Below, one piece after another: positions 28,929 to 39,066 of a stretch of 64,000 nucleotides of DNA (within the stretch, counting starts at the first letter, position 1; every line of letters starts with the position of its first letter). Below the pieces are notes generated by a model. That model saw only the letters and a list, made by a program, of their open reading frames with translations. It searched no databases and was not told the origin of the DNA. Source of the stretch: CBDEGR01 sp965237895 (lineage in GTDB: Bacteria; Acidobacteriota; Terriglobia; UBA7540; JAPUME01); contig CBDEGR010000002.1 in the NCBI GenBank assembly GCA_965237895.1, positions 1,612,001-1,676,000 of the forward strand, read 5' to 3'. Position numbers and translations under genes: made by a program.

Positions 28929-29855
28929 TCATTTCGCCTGGGTTCCCAATCCTGCAGTACTTTTTTCTGGAGACCGGTATTCCAGAGTGGCCGACCGCAA
29001 CATCATGCCGGCGGTGTAGATCACGACGCACACAACTAACCAGCGGATGGTCACCAGGGGAAGCGATCTCACAAGGAAGGCTGCGAGGAGAACGCCGGGA
29101 ACCCCCCCGAGTGCAAGTCCGGCGCTCGCTTTCAAACTGTAGCGACTGCTACGGATGAATCGGATGCTTCCGACCGGCATAAGGAAAGCGCATGAACCCA
29201 TCATGATCGGGAAGGCAGCCTTCGGATCCATGCCAAGCAGACTGACCAGGATCATGCACGGGGCGTAAATGCCGATTCCCATCGTATTCAGTCCTCCAAG
29301 CAAAAAGTTAGCGAGGAGTGCGATCCAGAGCCGCAGTCCTTCCAGGCTTAGGCGAGTGCCCCCCGCAGGAAACATTTTCAGTTGCGTCATCAGCAGCAGG
29401 GCTGCGGCGGCGAGCAAGGCTATAGCCATTGCGACCTGGATCGTACGTCGTGGCCACGCGGCAACAACTCCGGCTCCCAGCCAGGCTCCCATCACCGATG
29501 CTGAAATCATCATGGCCAGCGTGCGCACATCGACTTGAATTAATCCGATATAGATGAAAGCTTGGACGATGACGGGAATCGTGTGGCCTACATTAAGCGT
29601 TCCGGGGATGAGTTCGTCCGGAACAAGCCGCCAGAGCTTGAACATGGAACTGGTCGTTGCGAATGATCCGATCCCGAGAGTAGCAAAGAAATTCGTGAAG
29701 AAGCCAATCATGGCATCGAACTTCGTCGGTAGACTGCTTGCCGACGCGGCACAAGTCGATCGACCACTCCGGCGGGCGTGTACTCTACCCGCCATCCAAA
29801 CAACGAGGAAAACTGCCCCAACGATGACGAGAGCCACAAGAAGGACCATTTTCAT
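28929..29855 (-). CDS. TauE/SafE-type sulfite exporter family permease
   Basis: 308 residues with about eight hydrophobic segments. The family's repeat is visible: FFTNFFATLGIGSFATTSSM in the first half and NFLLGGLNTMGIGIYAPCM in the second. Such proteins export sulfite, sulfoacetate or other organic anions from the cytoplasm. No sulfur genes adjoin it, so the substrate cannot be named. Confidence 0.85.
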   Translation of the reverse strand: MKMVLLVALVIVGAVFLVVWMAGRVHARRSGRSTCAASASSLPTKFDAMIGFFTNFFATLGIGSFATTSSMFKLWRLVPDELIPGTLNVGHTIPVIVQAFIYIGLIQVDVRTLAMMISASVMGAWLGAGVVAAWPRRTIQVAMAIALLAAAALLLMTQLKMFPAGGTRLSLEGLRLWIALLANFLLGGLNTMGIGIYAPCMILVSLLGMDPKAAFPIMMGSCAFLMPVGSIRFIRSSRYSLKASAGLALGGVPGVLLAAFLVRSLPLVTIRWLVVCVVIYTAGMMLRSATLEYRSPEKSTAGLGTQAK

Positions 29856-30275
29856 ACTGGATCAGTGCCCACTGAGCACGCTCCTCCTACACTATGGCTT
29901 ATCCAAGGCCCATTGGTCTTGACCCATAGTCGAGGATTCTACATTCCTAGTATAAGAGCATCAACACAGCTTGGGCCGCTTTCAGCCGACGTCCATCATG
30001 GGTCTCCAAATTTGAAGACGATCACGTCGGGTAAGTTGAAAGGATTATAGACTCACCTCGTGGAAAGTTCAGCGCCCTATGGATCGGTCAGCTCACAGCC
30101 GAATTTTGCGGCCTGTCTGACTCTCAGTCCCGCGGACAGGCAGATTCGGAGGGTATAGAAAGACTAGGGCAGGAAGTTCGTGCGGCACAGGAGGTCCTGA
30201 AAGCGGGGGATCGAAGCGGAGGTCTCGCAGTTCAGGCTATTACAGCCGTACACTGCAACCTTTCAGGCAGTGCCG
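29856..30275. other. Intergenic stretch, no gene found
   Basis: About 420 bases between two minus-strand genes. No convincing frame, terminator or promoter was found. Confidence 0.4.
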
Positions 30276-30791
30276 CTATCGGATGAGGCTCAGAAGTACG
30301 GCCCGGATGATTATCAGGAAAATCCACCCGATGATGCAGACACCGACCGCCCTGAGCGTCCCGCTGTAATCCAGCGCTTGTCGGACGGCGATGACCATGG
30401 CGATCAACATCCAGATGGAAGCCACAGGCATCACGAGAATTCCCACCGCCGGAATGATGCCCAAAACCTGGATCAAGCCCGGCGCACTGGAGAAGCCGAA
30501 CGTGCGCAATAACTCGCCGTGGTTGGCCCGAGTCTGGGGCTCCGGAAGGATTTTGGTGCCGATGAAGTAAGTAAGATAGGCCCAGACAAACCAGGAAATC
30601 AGGGCCCCGATGATACCCACGAACAGCCCGACGAGACCCGTCCGGCCCGCCACTGCCAAGCCCGCAGCCACGCTGGAGAGCACCACCACCCCCATCGCCT
30701 GCCCCATGGTGCCCGGGTCGGCTTCAACCTCTTCGTAAAGATGAACATCGAGCTTCGCAGCCCGAATGATTCGATTCGTAAAAGTCGCCAC
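30276..30791 (-). CDS. Yip1-domain membrane protein
   Basis: 171 residues with an N-terminal cytoplasmic part (RAAKLDVHLYEEVEADPGTM), then five hydrophobic segments. SWFVWAYLTYFIGTKIL and LRTFGFSSAPGLIQVLG are typical of bacterial YIP1-domain proteins. The function in bacteria is unknown. It looks complete. Confidence 0.75.
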   Translation of the reverse strand: MATFTNRIIRAAKLDVHLYEEVEADPGTMGQAMGVVVLSSVAAGLAVAGRTGLVGLFVGIIGALISWFVWAYLTYFIGTKILPEPQTRANHGELLRTFGFSSAPGLIQVLGIIPAVGILVMPVASIWMLIAMVIAVRQALDYSGTLRAVGVCIIGWIFLIIIRAVLLSLIR

Positions 30792-31292
30792 GTTTTCCTC
30801 CGAACTTCACTTCTCAATTTCTCCTCTTTAAATCAGCGGGCGGAATTTCCGTTTTCAACTTTACCTTTGCGCAAAATCGTACGCCATTCGCCCCTCCCGC
30901 TACAAGCTCAAATCGCCACGCGCGAGGGGGGCAGAAACAGGGGGCGAGCGCAGGGAGACCCACTTTTGGATCGCCCCCGCACCACACGCTCAAATTGCAC
31001 CAAAATGGTGCCAAATGGGGTGGGGGGCGCACTTTCAGATCGCCCTATCTCCTATCCCGTCAACGCGACCTACTTCTAACTCACCCCGACTCTTTCATCC
31101 GCCTTCGCAGAAGGCAACAATATGCTTCGGCGGATTCCGCCGCACACTTTGGGGTGTCACGTCCGCGCAGCTCCACAACCCAATAGACACCCTAGAAAAA
31201 TCCCTGGGTTCTAATCCCGCTCAATAATGCAAACACACCCAAACCAGAGCCAGACACCCCTGGCTCTCTTTCATTTTTGTTTGGCTAAGAGC
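30792..31292. other. Intergenic stretch with repeats and a hairpin
   Basis: It contains related phrases, CCACTTTTGGATCGCCCCC and GCACTTTCAGATCGCCCTA, and the 17-base CTATCCCGTCAACGCGA (about 31050), which recurs at about 32149. No gene was found. At its right end is the hairpin described next. Confidence 0.5.
31246..31280. terminator. Hairpin with T-run, possibly bidirectional
   Basis: AGAGCCAG and CTGGCTCT form a perfect 8-bp stem (31246-31267), followed by CTTTCATTTTTG. It lies just downstream of the minus-strand DUF169 gene and would be read in reverse with TTTG after it. It is the best rho-independent candidate in the left half. Confidence 0.6.
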
Positions 31293-32004
31293 CTACGCCG
31301 TCGCCAGCGCCTTTCGCCGTTCGCGGTGGTATTCCGACAACTTGGCGTTAGCCGCCGCGATCGTTTTGACATTATCGGCAACCCTGGCCAAGTCATTCCC
31401 AGGAACCGCTACGTAAAGCTCGTCTTCCCCGAGGTCTGTGTAAACGCGGTTACCGATACAGCCCGTGCTCGTGACGACCCCATGGGCGAGGGCGGCAGGG
31501 AGCACCATGCAGGTAGGGCGGCCCAACGATAGAACCTGCGACCTGACACCTGCGCGTAGGACAGCCTCTTGGAGAAGTATGAGGCGCCCGGGCCGACCCA
31601 CGAAAAGGACAACATCCGGGTCCATCGGTGTGTCCCCGAGCGGCGCATAAATCACGACGCCTGGGGTTTCAGGCAGGCGGTGGATTCCAGGAATCTCCTC
31701 CATTCTGATGTAGCCGATACCGCTCATGAACGAGAGCGTCTGATGGAGTTCCTGGGTGCGTTCCTCTGGGAGGGATATGTTATGCGTGTAGCTCCCAATC
31801 GCGCAGTTGTAATGATCGCTGGGGACGGTGTAGAAGGTACGCCCTTCCGCCGCAAGCCTTCCAGAAGCTACAGCCTGACGGCTCCGTTCCAGTGAACTTG
31901 GGCACCCCCATGGGTGGGGTATCTCGGAACGTCACAGCGATGGGGCGCCGAGGGAGGCCGTGAGTCTCGGAGAGGCGCTGCTCTATATTGCCATAATCCA
32001 CCAT
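31293..32004 (-). pseudogene. DUF169-domain protein, one frameshift
   Basis: The first frame starts MVDYGNIEQRLSETHGLPR with TPPMGVPKFTGTEPSGCSFW. The second runs AAEGRTFYTVPSDHYNC, then GDTPMDPDVVLFVGRPGRL and GRPTCMVLPAALAHGVV, to TGA. The two join if one G is removed near 31856 (TGGAAGGCTT), giving about 237 residues, the normal family size. DUF169 proteins are often near redox genes; the conserved cysteines in GCSFW and NC suggest a cofactor. Not certain whether the break is biological. Confidence 0.65.
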
Positions 32005-32316
32005 GTCTTATCTCCTTCTGGCTTATTCTACGAGGCAACTATATCACGATTCCTTCAGCCACACCCGCACAAGCTTCAGGGCAAACTATCGCCTCGGCCG
32101 CCAACTCGTCCGTTGCGCAGGGGGGGTGGTCCCTTTTTCCCGTCCCTATCCGCTATCCCGTCAACGCGATGGGGGGTTTAATGATACCACCCCCCTGTTT
32201 CTGGCCCACCCCCTTTCGGCCATGGTAATGTGAGCTTGGCACAAGAGGGTGACTGGCGTATGATGGTGCGCAAAGGTAAAGTTGAAATCGGAAATTCCGG
32301 CTTATGGGAGGAAACG
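32005..32316. other. Intergenic stretch with repeat
   Basis: It contains CTATCCCGTCAACGCGATGG (about 32149), a repeat of the sequence at 31050 and in part of 26130. No gene was found before ATG 32317. Confidence 0.4.
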
Positions 32317-32691
32317 ATGAAGAGGAGTTGGTTCTACGGTCTGGCTGCAGCTATTCTACTCTTTCTGGCAACAGCTCCGGTTCTAGCCGCCAGCGTTGAG
32401 GGTGAGCTAGTGGATAGCCGTTGCTATCTGAAAATGGGCGCGAAGGGTTCGGATCATCAATTGTGTGCCCAGACGTGTGCCAAGAGTGGATTGCCGCTGG
32501 GCGTTCTGACAAGCAAAGGGAAATACTACACCTTGGTTGTCCAACCACAGCCCTTGGTCGAATACGCCGGTGAGCAAGTCCGTGTCGAAGGAAAACTGGA
32601 CAAGAAGTCCAGCACGATTACTCCTGAGAAGCTTGAGGTGAGCAAAGACGGTTCCTGGCAGGCAGTGGAATTGCCGAAGCAAATGATGTAA
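32317..32691 (+). CDS. Secreted protein of 124 residues with conserved cysteines
   Basis: ATG 32317 (SD GGGAGG) is preferred over the longer frame because it opens with a signal peptide, MKRSWFYGLAAAILLFLATA, ending at VLAAS. The mature part has GELVDSRCYLKMGAKGSDHQ, then LCAQTCAKSGLPLGVL and a C-terminal small beta domain (EYAGEQVRVEGKLDKK). Three cysteines and a His could bind a metal or form a disulfide. Likely periplasmic. Similar to a small OB-fold-like hypothetical family; the function is unknown. Confidence 0.7.
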   Translation: MKRSWFYGLAAAILLFLATAPVLAASVEGELVDSRCYLKMGAKGSDHQLCAQTCAKSGLPLGVLTSKGKYYTLVVQPQPLVEYAGEQVRVEGKLDKKSSTITPEKLEVSKDGSWQAVELPKQMM

Positions 32692-32932
32692 ACCAGGAAT
32701 TGGCTCTTAGCGTTACCTCTCTCCCTGGAGCCAATAGCGGTGCGGCCACCGGCTGTTTGTCGGGTCTGCAAGCCGCCGGGCTGACCACTTCAAACTCCCC
32801 TTGGCAGGCTACTGTCATCGCTCCCTCATGTTCGCTCGCTTTCGCGCCGCAGCGAGCGTTTCTTTCCTGGTCCCAGCGTACGGGTGATCCATTTGCAAAA
32901 AACGTGACTTTGTAAATCCTTGCATTAGCGGA

Positions 32933-33973
32933 GTGGTTATGGAAGAGGAGCGTACCCTCCAACTCAAGGAGGGTAGCGAACTGAATGTTACGATCTACAC
33001 CTATCCGATCCCGGTAATCGATCAAATGATCTTGATTGAGCTATGGCGGACCGAATGGACCAGGGGAGACTATGACTGGTTGCAGTCCATGAGCGGGGCT
33101 TATAGCCAGACCTTGAAAATACGGGCCGCCATTGGACGCATTGGTGGCCAACCTGTTGGCACAGCATCCGTTTGTTATCCGATCGAAGATCCGGAAGTGT
33201 CGGTGGTTGGGTCGGTCTTGACTCATCCCGATTACCGCGGGCTGGGAGTTGCCGCCTACCTCACTGACACCGTGGTGGAACTATCTTTCGCTGCTGGTTG
33301 TCAGGTTGCCTATCTGGGGGCAACACGCGATCCGAGGTGCGTCTATCTGCGGTGTGGGTTTCAGCGGTGGAACGGGGGCGTCATGCGGCGCGCTGCGCCG
33401 GGAAGTGCTGATTTCGAGGTTCGATATTTTGCAGCGGAGCAAACTGTTTCAGTTCGTGAGGCCCGGTGGGGTGATCTACCAGGCCTGGCCTGCTTTGTCG
33501 TCCAACCTTTGGACTGTCTGGTTCTCGATTATCCCCGTTCATTACTATCCGGTAAGTATGTCAAATTGCAGCGCTGTGTATCGAATCTTCCGGTTGTCTA
33601 TGACCACGTGACCGATCGCGGTGGGGCTATGTGCGTCCTCGTCGGGAATGCAGCTCATAGGGTTCTGGGGTTCGGCACCTTGACACCGGAGCCTGGAGAA
33701 GCCCGCTCTCATAAAGCCGTGATCGACGTGATCACTTACGATCATTACGATACGGAGGCTGATACGATCATCAAGCACTTGATGTCACAGGCGAGGCAGC
33801 GCGATATCCGCACGGTACAAGCCTATGTGGCCTCCTGCGACACCAAGAAGGCTGTCTGGTTTAAGCGCTCAGGCCTCCGCCCTGTGACAAAGCTCCCGGG
33901 CCAACTCTGCGTGGGTGGTAAGATGTTGGACGTAGTCGTCTTAGAAGAGGCGTTGGGCAAAAATGAATGCTAG
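32933..33973 (+). CDS. GNAT-family N-acetyltransferase
   Basis: 346 residues. The N-terminal half carries the GNAT core: SVVGSVLTHPDYRGLGVAAY has the acetyl-CoA loop (R/Q-x-x-G-x-G/A as RGLGVA), with AYLGATRDPRCVYLRCGF after it. The second half (VREARWGDLPGLACF) looks like a second GNAT-like lobe. The substrate is unknown. It is intact, with no operon partner. Confidence 0.8.
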   Translation: MVMEEERTLQLKEGSELNVTIYTYPIPVIDQMILIELWRTEWTRGDYDWLQSMSGAYSQTLKIRAAIGRIGGQPVGTASVCYPIEDPEVSVVGSVLTHPDYRGLGVAAYLTDTVVELSFAAGCQVAYLGATRDPRCVYLRCGFQRWNGGVMRRAAPGSADFEVRYFAAEQTVSVREARWGDLPGLACFVVQPLDCLVLDYPRSLLSGKYVKLQRCVSNLPVVYDHVTDRGGAMCVLVGNAAHRVLGFGTLTPEPGEARSHKAVIDVITYDHYDTEADTIIKHLMSQARQRDIRTVQAYVASCDTKKAVWFKRSGLRPVTKLPGQLCVGGKMLDVVVLEEALGKNEC

Positions 33974-33974
33974 C

Positions 33975-34245
33975 TTAATGGCGGAGAATGATACTCAGCG
34001 ACCTCCCCACAGTGATTGTACCAACTCATATGTTAGTTTAGCTTGTGGTTCGCCAAAAGTAGATCTTAATGAAAACAATTGACTTTCCTGACGGCTCCCA
34101 GCATAGTTCGCGCCATGCTAAAAGCTTTGTTTTCCCTGGTGAGCATACTGCCCTCCGCCTTTAAGGAACGCCGTTGAAATGGTAAATTCTGATTAAATAG
34201 AAAGTGGCAGTGACTTGTGGGAGGAATAAAGATGGGGGTGATTTG
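33975..34245. other. Stretch with a solo end of the IS407-type element
   Basis: GACCTCCCCACAGTGATTGT followed by ACCAACTCATATGTTAGTTT (34001-34040) matches, with a few changes, the terminal sequence of the IS407-type element. It is present without the element. No gene was found here. Confidence 0.55.
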
Positions 34246-37200
34246 ATGAGCTTAATGAACCGAAGAGGATTCTTGGGAGTTTCGTCGATGGCGGGGCTGG
34301 GCCTCGTGAACAAGCCGGCTCTGGCCGGTGACCTGCCCCCAGTGATTGTACCAACTCGTATGTTAGTTCAGCGGTAATTCTGTCCCTAGGTCGGGAGGCA
34401 GCTGCCTCCCGAGCAGCGGCGGGATTTCCATGGCCTCCGGTGCCGGTGGACGATAACCAAGAGCACTGTGAGGTCGAACCCTGTTGTAGTGTCGCCTCCA
34501 CTGCTCGATTAACACCTTCGCCTCCTGCAAGGTGTAGAAGATCTCCCGGTCGAGCAACTCGTCTCGGAGCTTCCCATTAAAGCTCTCGTTGTAGCCGTTC
34601 TCCCAGAGACTCCCGGGTTGGATGTAGAGCGTCTTCACTCCGATTCGCCCCAGCCACTCTCGTAGAGCTTGGGCGCAGAACTCCGGGCCATTATCCGAGC
34701 GAAGGTGCTCGGGCGGACCTCGGAGAACGAACAGATCGGCCAGTAGCTGCACGACATCGTCGGATCGAATCTGGCGGGCCACCTGGATAGCCAGACATTC
34801 CCGAGTGTACTCATCGATGACCGTCAACAACCGGAAAGCCCTCCCGTCGTGAGTGCGGGCTTGGACGAAGTCGTAAGCCCAGACGTGGTTCGGACTGCAG
34901 GGGCGCAGACGAACGCACGATCCGTCGTTGAGCTAAAGGCGTCCACGCTTCGGCTGTTTCTGCGGCACTCTCAACCCCTCCCGCCTCCAGATGCGCTCCA
35001 CTCTCTTATGGTTGACCCTCCAGCCGGCTCGCCGCAGCAAGGCCGTGACCCGACGATAGCCATAGCGACCAAACCGACCGGCCAGGGTGACGATGGCCCT
35101 CGTCAGGGCATCCTCGTCGGGAGCAGCGATGCATCGATGGTGCTGGGTGGACCGGGGTTGGCTGAGCACTCGACAAGCCCGGCGTTCCGAGACACCCAAC
35201 GCCTTACAGACATGCGCCGCCCACTGCCGGCGACGCGCCGGGCTTAGCCGTTTCCCCTTGTGACCTCCTGCAGAATCTGCTTGTCCAAGGTCAGGTCTGC
35301 AACCGCCCTCCTCAAGCGAGTGTTCTCCTGCTCGAGGACCTTCAACCGCTTGGCCTGATCCATCTTTAGACCGCCCTACTCCTTTCGCCAGCGGTAATAG
35401 GTCTGCTCGGTCACCCCCAACGACCGGCACACCTCGGCTACGCTGCGACCCTGGGCAAGTTCCACTTCGGTCTCTCGAAGTTTACCGATAATCTGTTCGA
35501 TCGAATGCTTCCTCTTGACCATCCTGACCTCCCTATTCCAGGTCCAACTCTAACATTAGAACTGGACCGGTTTGAGGGGGTCAGGTCACCCAAACTTGCG
35601 CAGGAAACAGGCACAGGCACTCCAATATTTGTCAGCGACCTGAGTCGCTGCCAGCCGTCGACGGCGCTGTCTAAGGTAAACAAGAAGCAGCATTGGACCT
35701 TGATTCCCTACGTAACAGACAAGGTAAGCGGCACGATGATAGGGGCGGGTTCGATGGCGGATGCGCCGGATGTTACGATCCCTTTGGGAGTTTCAGGATG
35801 GCACGCGGTTTACGTTGGGTTCTGGAATGCTCACCACGACTATGACGGGGGTACGACGATCAAGTTAAAACTCACAGACGATCCGTGTTTTCGTCCGATC
35901 AGTGATGGAACCTACAGTGGTGCGGATGCGGCGCCGTTGAACTGGACGGGAACCGAACTCCAAGAGGTCTTCCTTAAATATGCGGATTTGACGGGCCGGG
36001 ATCTTACCGTTGGGCAACAAACAAAAGGTGAGCCCAAGAAGGCATATGTCGCTTATGTCAAGTTAGTGCCTTTGAGCAAGAAGGAAGTGGATGCAATACA
36101 GAAAGACCGCGCCAGGAAGGACACCCGAGTTCTCATTGCCACAAACGATGGAGCTACTTTCTTGGGCGCCAAAGGGCCTACGACTAAGGAAGAGATATTG
36201 GAACAGGTCGAACCCTATCGGTACTCCGATGTCGGCAAGGTAATTTATGCCTTTACCTATGGAGACATGACTAACTATCCATCCAAAGTGGGGCACTTCG
36301 CAGGCATATCAGAGGAAGATATCACAATACGCCCCGCAGGAGAGACCATAGTCAAGAGCCTGAGCACCTTGACTTCAAAAGGTCTGATTCCTGCCCAGGT
36401 GGCCCTCGAACATGTTCACGACATGGGCTTGAAGTTTGATGCAATGTTTCGCCTGGGCGTACTCGGGGACATACCTCCTGGAGCCTGGTTCACTGGACAT
36501 GGCATAGTGAGAAAAAAGCCATGGATCAGAATGCTGGCGAAGGACGGAACCCCCTTGGAAAAGGCTAGCTATGCTTTTCCAGAGGTACAAGACCACATGC
36601 TTTCTTTGATTCGCGAGGTGGCAGAGCGCTTCGACATTGATGGAGTAAACCTTGGGTGGATACGCGGCCCGCAGTTTGTTGGCTATGAGGCGCCGGTTAT
36701 CGAAGATTTCAAAAAGGAGTATGGTGAAGACCCCAGGAAGCTTGATGACAACGAGGAGCGGGTCCAACGTCTCAGGGCCAAATACGTGACCGAATTCGTC
36801 CGCAAGGTACGGCAGTTACTAAACGAGCTGGGGAGCAAGAGGAGAAGAAGGTTCGAGTTGTCCGCGTGGGTATATTCTCCTGAAACCAACCTTTTCTTTG
36901 GACTAGATGCGGAGACGTGGGTGGCCGAGGGACTCCTCGATAGTATAATCGCCGGGCAGCCGGGTCAAAGGCGTTCGTACTGTAAGGAGTCCATACAGGC
37001 CGTTAAAGCTCACCATTGCCGATTCTACCAAGGCTTGGTTCGTTCATCGGAGCGTGCGGGCTCGCCGTCCACTCCTGAGCAGGAAAATGCTAAAGCTATC
37101 CTGCAGAGCTATGAGCAAGGGGTAGATGGTTTTGCTGCGTGGGATCTGAATTTGGCCATCTTCGGCTATTCACAGGAGGTTCCTTACCGTTGGGCACTGG

Positions 37201-37376
37201 TAGGTAGGGTAGGACATCCGAACGAAGTGGCAACTTTCGCGAAAGAACCGCCCAAGATTACGACAGTAAAACTAAAAAGTGTGGGGGGATTTGACATAGG
37301 CCACATAACAAACCGCGGGGCGAAAGAGAGAAACTATTGGCCTCCGGAGATGCTTCCTCTTTACTCGGGCGGGTGA
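34246..37376 (+). pseudogene. Glycoside-hydrolase-like family copy 3, split by IS copy C
   Basis: The first 28 codons (MSLMNRRGFLGVSSMAGLGL, then VNKPALAG) lie at 34246-34328, and the rest runs from 35589 (PKLAQETGTG) to TGA 37376. They are separated by the 1,260-bp IS. Without the IS the product would be about 620 residues. The second part is open and could only be translated without its Tat signal. The segments PISDGTYSGADAAPLNWTG and QAVKAHHCRFYQGLVRSSE are unique to this copy, while most of the barrel is identical to copy 2. Confidence 0.8.
34329..35588 (-). mobile_element. IS407-type element, copy C, 1,260 bp, inserted in GH-like copy 3
   Basis: Reverse orientation; the termini and length equal copies A and B. 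OrfA runs 35522-35244 with TAG at codon 49 (35378-35376). OrfB has TAG at 34935-34933. The slippery heptamer is at 35256-35250. It therefore carries both of the nonsense changes found singly in copies B and A. At the insertion about six bases of the host gene (TGAGGC) are missing rather than duplicated. Confidence 0.9.
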
Positions 37377-37496
37377 GTAGAGGTGTGCGTCGTCAGCACC
37401 TTTGGGACTAACTGAGGCCGTCAGCCAAGCTACGGTTGGCTGCTCGGTTCACCTAGTGAGGAGCCTAGCAGGACTGCCAAGACCTCCTGCGGCGGA
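37377..37496. repeat. Direct repeat with 13901-14018, after GH-like copy 3
   Basis: The 3' flanking block is almost the same as after copy 1, ending in AAGACCTCCTGCGGC. It then passes into unrelated sequence, including the segment (37558-37622) that is inverted relative to 17925-17987. Confidence 0.8.
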
Positions 37497-37616
37497 TGAA
37501 CTTCCCGCACCAGGCTCGCCTTGCTCCCTCCACCGAAAGGGATTGAGCCGGTTTCCCGTCCCGCAGATCGGTCAGGTGGATCAGCCCCCTCAAGACCTGA
37601 TGAGGGTTCTTACTGT

Positions 37617-38066
37617 TCAGCCGTTTCTTCCACGCATATTCGCTTGCTTCCTCGCTGCGGCCAACTGCTCCGGTAGCCCTTCAAGCCCACTCATCTCAAC
37701 CCTCTCAGTGAACAACTTTAGGTGCTTTCCAAGCAATTCCAGGCTACGGTCCTTGTCCGCCAACTTAATCTTAGTGCCCTTGACCCGTCGCCCAGACTTG
37801 CCCTTTCCCTCCATATACTCGAATAACGTTATTTCATGGATGGCCGCCGCTTGGTCGAACGTAACTTTGGATAAATCAACAAGCACATTTCCATCTTTCG
37901 TGATCCGCACATAATCCAGAAAGTTTGAAAATACCCTCTTCGAGAGTTCAGCGAGGACCTTCTCGGCGTCCAGGTCGAGCTTGTCTGCATGTTTCTTGGT
38001 GAGCTTCGCTACGAGGGCTTGAACGTTAACATTAGTTAGCAGACCGTTGCCGCTTCGCTTTCTCAA
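37617..38066 (-). pseudogene. Phage terminase small-subunit-like fragment
   Basis: The frame reads KVLAELSKRVFSNFLDYVRI, then DLSKVTFDQAAAIHEITLFE and KIKLADKDRSLELLGKHLKL, the C-terminal two thirds of a phage small terminase (the KLADKR..LxxLGKHL element). The N-terminal HTH region is not convincing, so it is probably truncated. With the DUF5681 gene and the tRNA fragment it marks a prophage remnant. Confidence 0.65.
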
Positions 38067-38101
38067 TAGCCGCGTGCGCGAAGCGTGGCATAGGATTCAT
38101 C

Positions 38102-38431
38102 GTGAGAACCAGACGTGCTGAAGCGTTTGATGTTTTCAGGAAATGGTCTTCAGAAGGCTCACCACTCTGCGTATACTTCGGCTTTGCCTTGTTCGCCTCT
38201 TCTTTCTTTGGCCGAATCAAAGAGGTCTCAGCCGACAGATTATATTTCCTGTCGGACGATTCTAGGTCTGAATTGGAGTTGCGCTTACCTGCTGATCCGG
38301 AATTCGGATACGGCGACCCTAGGAACTTCTCAGATGAAGCCCTGGTTTTCAACTCCGTTTTGAAGGTCTTTTTCCCGTGCGAGGAAGGTGCAGAACCGGA
38401 CTGGATTTCTTTTGCTGAACTCAAGGGGTGA
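38102..38431 (+). CDS. Hypothetical protein of ~109 residues
   Basis: It begins at a GTG or upstream and reads AEAFDVFRKWSSEGSPLCVY, then FFGRIKEVSADRLYFLSDDS and LPADPEFGYGDPRNFSDEA, ending SFAELKG. The compact beta-rich pattern is typical of real small proteins in related genomes, and the antisense frame (38032-38424) is low-complexity. The function is unknown. Confidence 0.55.
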   Translation: MRTRRAEAFDVFRKWSSEGSPLCVYFGFALFASSFFGRIKEVSADRLYFLSDDSRSELELRLPADPEFGYGDPRNFSDEALVFNSVLKVFFPCEEGAEPDWISFAELKG

Positions 38432-38525
38432 CTTTTTTTACGCTTAAATCCGCCCTACCTGGGGCTGAAAATTCACTTAATTTCTGCGGGAGACTCAAGT
38501 GACGGCTAAGATTTCGCGCATTGTC

Positions 38526-38882
38526 TTACTTCAACGCATTTTTCCTAGCGCGCGCTTCTGCCAGCAATTCCGGCAAGGCTTCCATCCCAGGAATCTCGAT
38601 CTTCTGGGTCAACTTTCCGAATGCCCGATTCGCCAGGACCGCGAAGACTTCCGGGTCCCCGTTCAACAGGGCTTTGAGCATCACCCGGTAGATGACGTCT
38701 GCGTTCTCCTCGAAGGCTCTTTGGGCGATTTCAGAAGTGATGTCCTTCTTGGATCCCCCGGCAGGATTCCCGCTCTGGCCCGGCTTCCATGACTTAAGAT
38801 TTTTAGTGCGCCCACGTTTCTTCTTTTCCACTGTTCCTCCACTGTTCTCAGTGGATTTTCGGAATGGGCAGATCCGGGTCAT
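38526..38882 (-). CDS. DUF5681-domain protein
   Basis: 118 residues. SWKPGQSGNPAGGSKKDITS is the DUF5681 signature (WxPGQSGNPxGR), and the C-terminal part ALLNGDPEVFAVLANRAFGK and PELLAEARARKNALK is helical. Such proteins are often found beside phage terminases. A putative DNA-packaging accessory role is inferred from context. The TTTTGGTTGC tandem just upstream (38914-38933) may be its control region. Confidence 0.65.
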   Translation of the reverse strand: MTRICPFRKSTENSGGTVEKKKRGRTKNLKSWKPGQSGNPAGGSKKDITSEIAQRAFEENADVIYRVMLKALLNGDPEVFAVLANRAFGKLTQKIEIPGMEALPELLAEARARKNALK

Positions 38883-38913
38883 GGTGTACCATCTTCCGGC
38901 CGTTTCTTTTTAG

Positions 38914-38933
38914 GCTTTTGGTTGCTTTTGGTT
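38914..38933. repeat. Two tandem TTTTGGTTGC units upstream of the DUF5681 gene
   Basis: TTTTGGTTGCTTTTGGTTGC, with a third degenerate AGGTTGCGG a few bases on. It lies about 30 bases upstream of the minus-strand start, so it may be a regulator-binding site. This is speculative. Confidence 0.35.
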
Positions 38934-39019
38934 GCGTATAGGTTGCGGATTCTGCCGTACTTTTCCGCGATTTGCCGAGTTAAGTCCTTTATCTTCTTTG
39001 CTTGCTTCACCGGAAGAGG

Positions 39020-39066
39020 GACTCCTAATCAGTAGGTTGAGGGTTCGACTCCCCCACGGCTCACCA
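39020..39066 (+). other. 3' half of a tRNA-Arg(CCT): probable att site
   Basis: GACTCCTAATCAGT gives anticodon loop CTCCTAA and the 3' strand of the anticodon stem, followed by variable, T arm (GAGGG-TTCGACT-CCCCC) and ACGGCTC-A-CCA. The 5' half (D arm, 5' acceptor, 5' anticodon stem) is absent: the bases before do not pair. The T stem has one A-C mismatch. Half tRNAs of this type are left at the far end of an integrated element, so I take it as attL or attR. Confidence 0.7.

Noticed and set aside
35505..35588. Start of the GH-like copy 3 frame inside the IS
   Set aside because: The reading frame happens to be open into the IS end; it lacks the Tat signal and any ribosome site, so it is not used as a gene start.
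38032..38424. Minus-strand frame of 130 codons
   Set aside because: Ser/Lys/Ala-rich and antisense to the better-looking plus-strand gene at 38102-38431.
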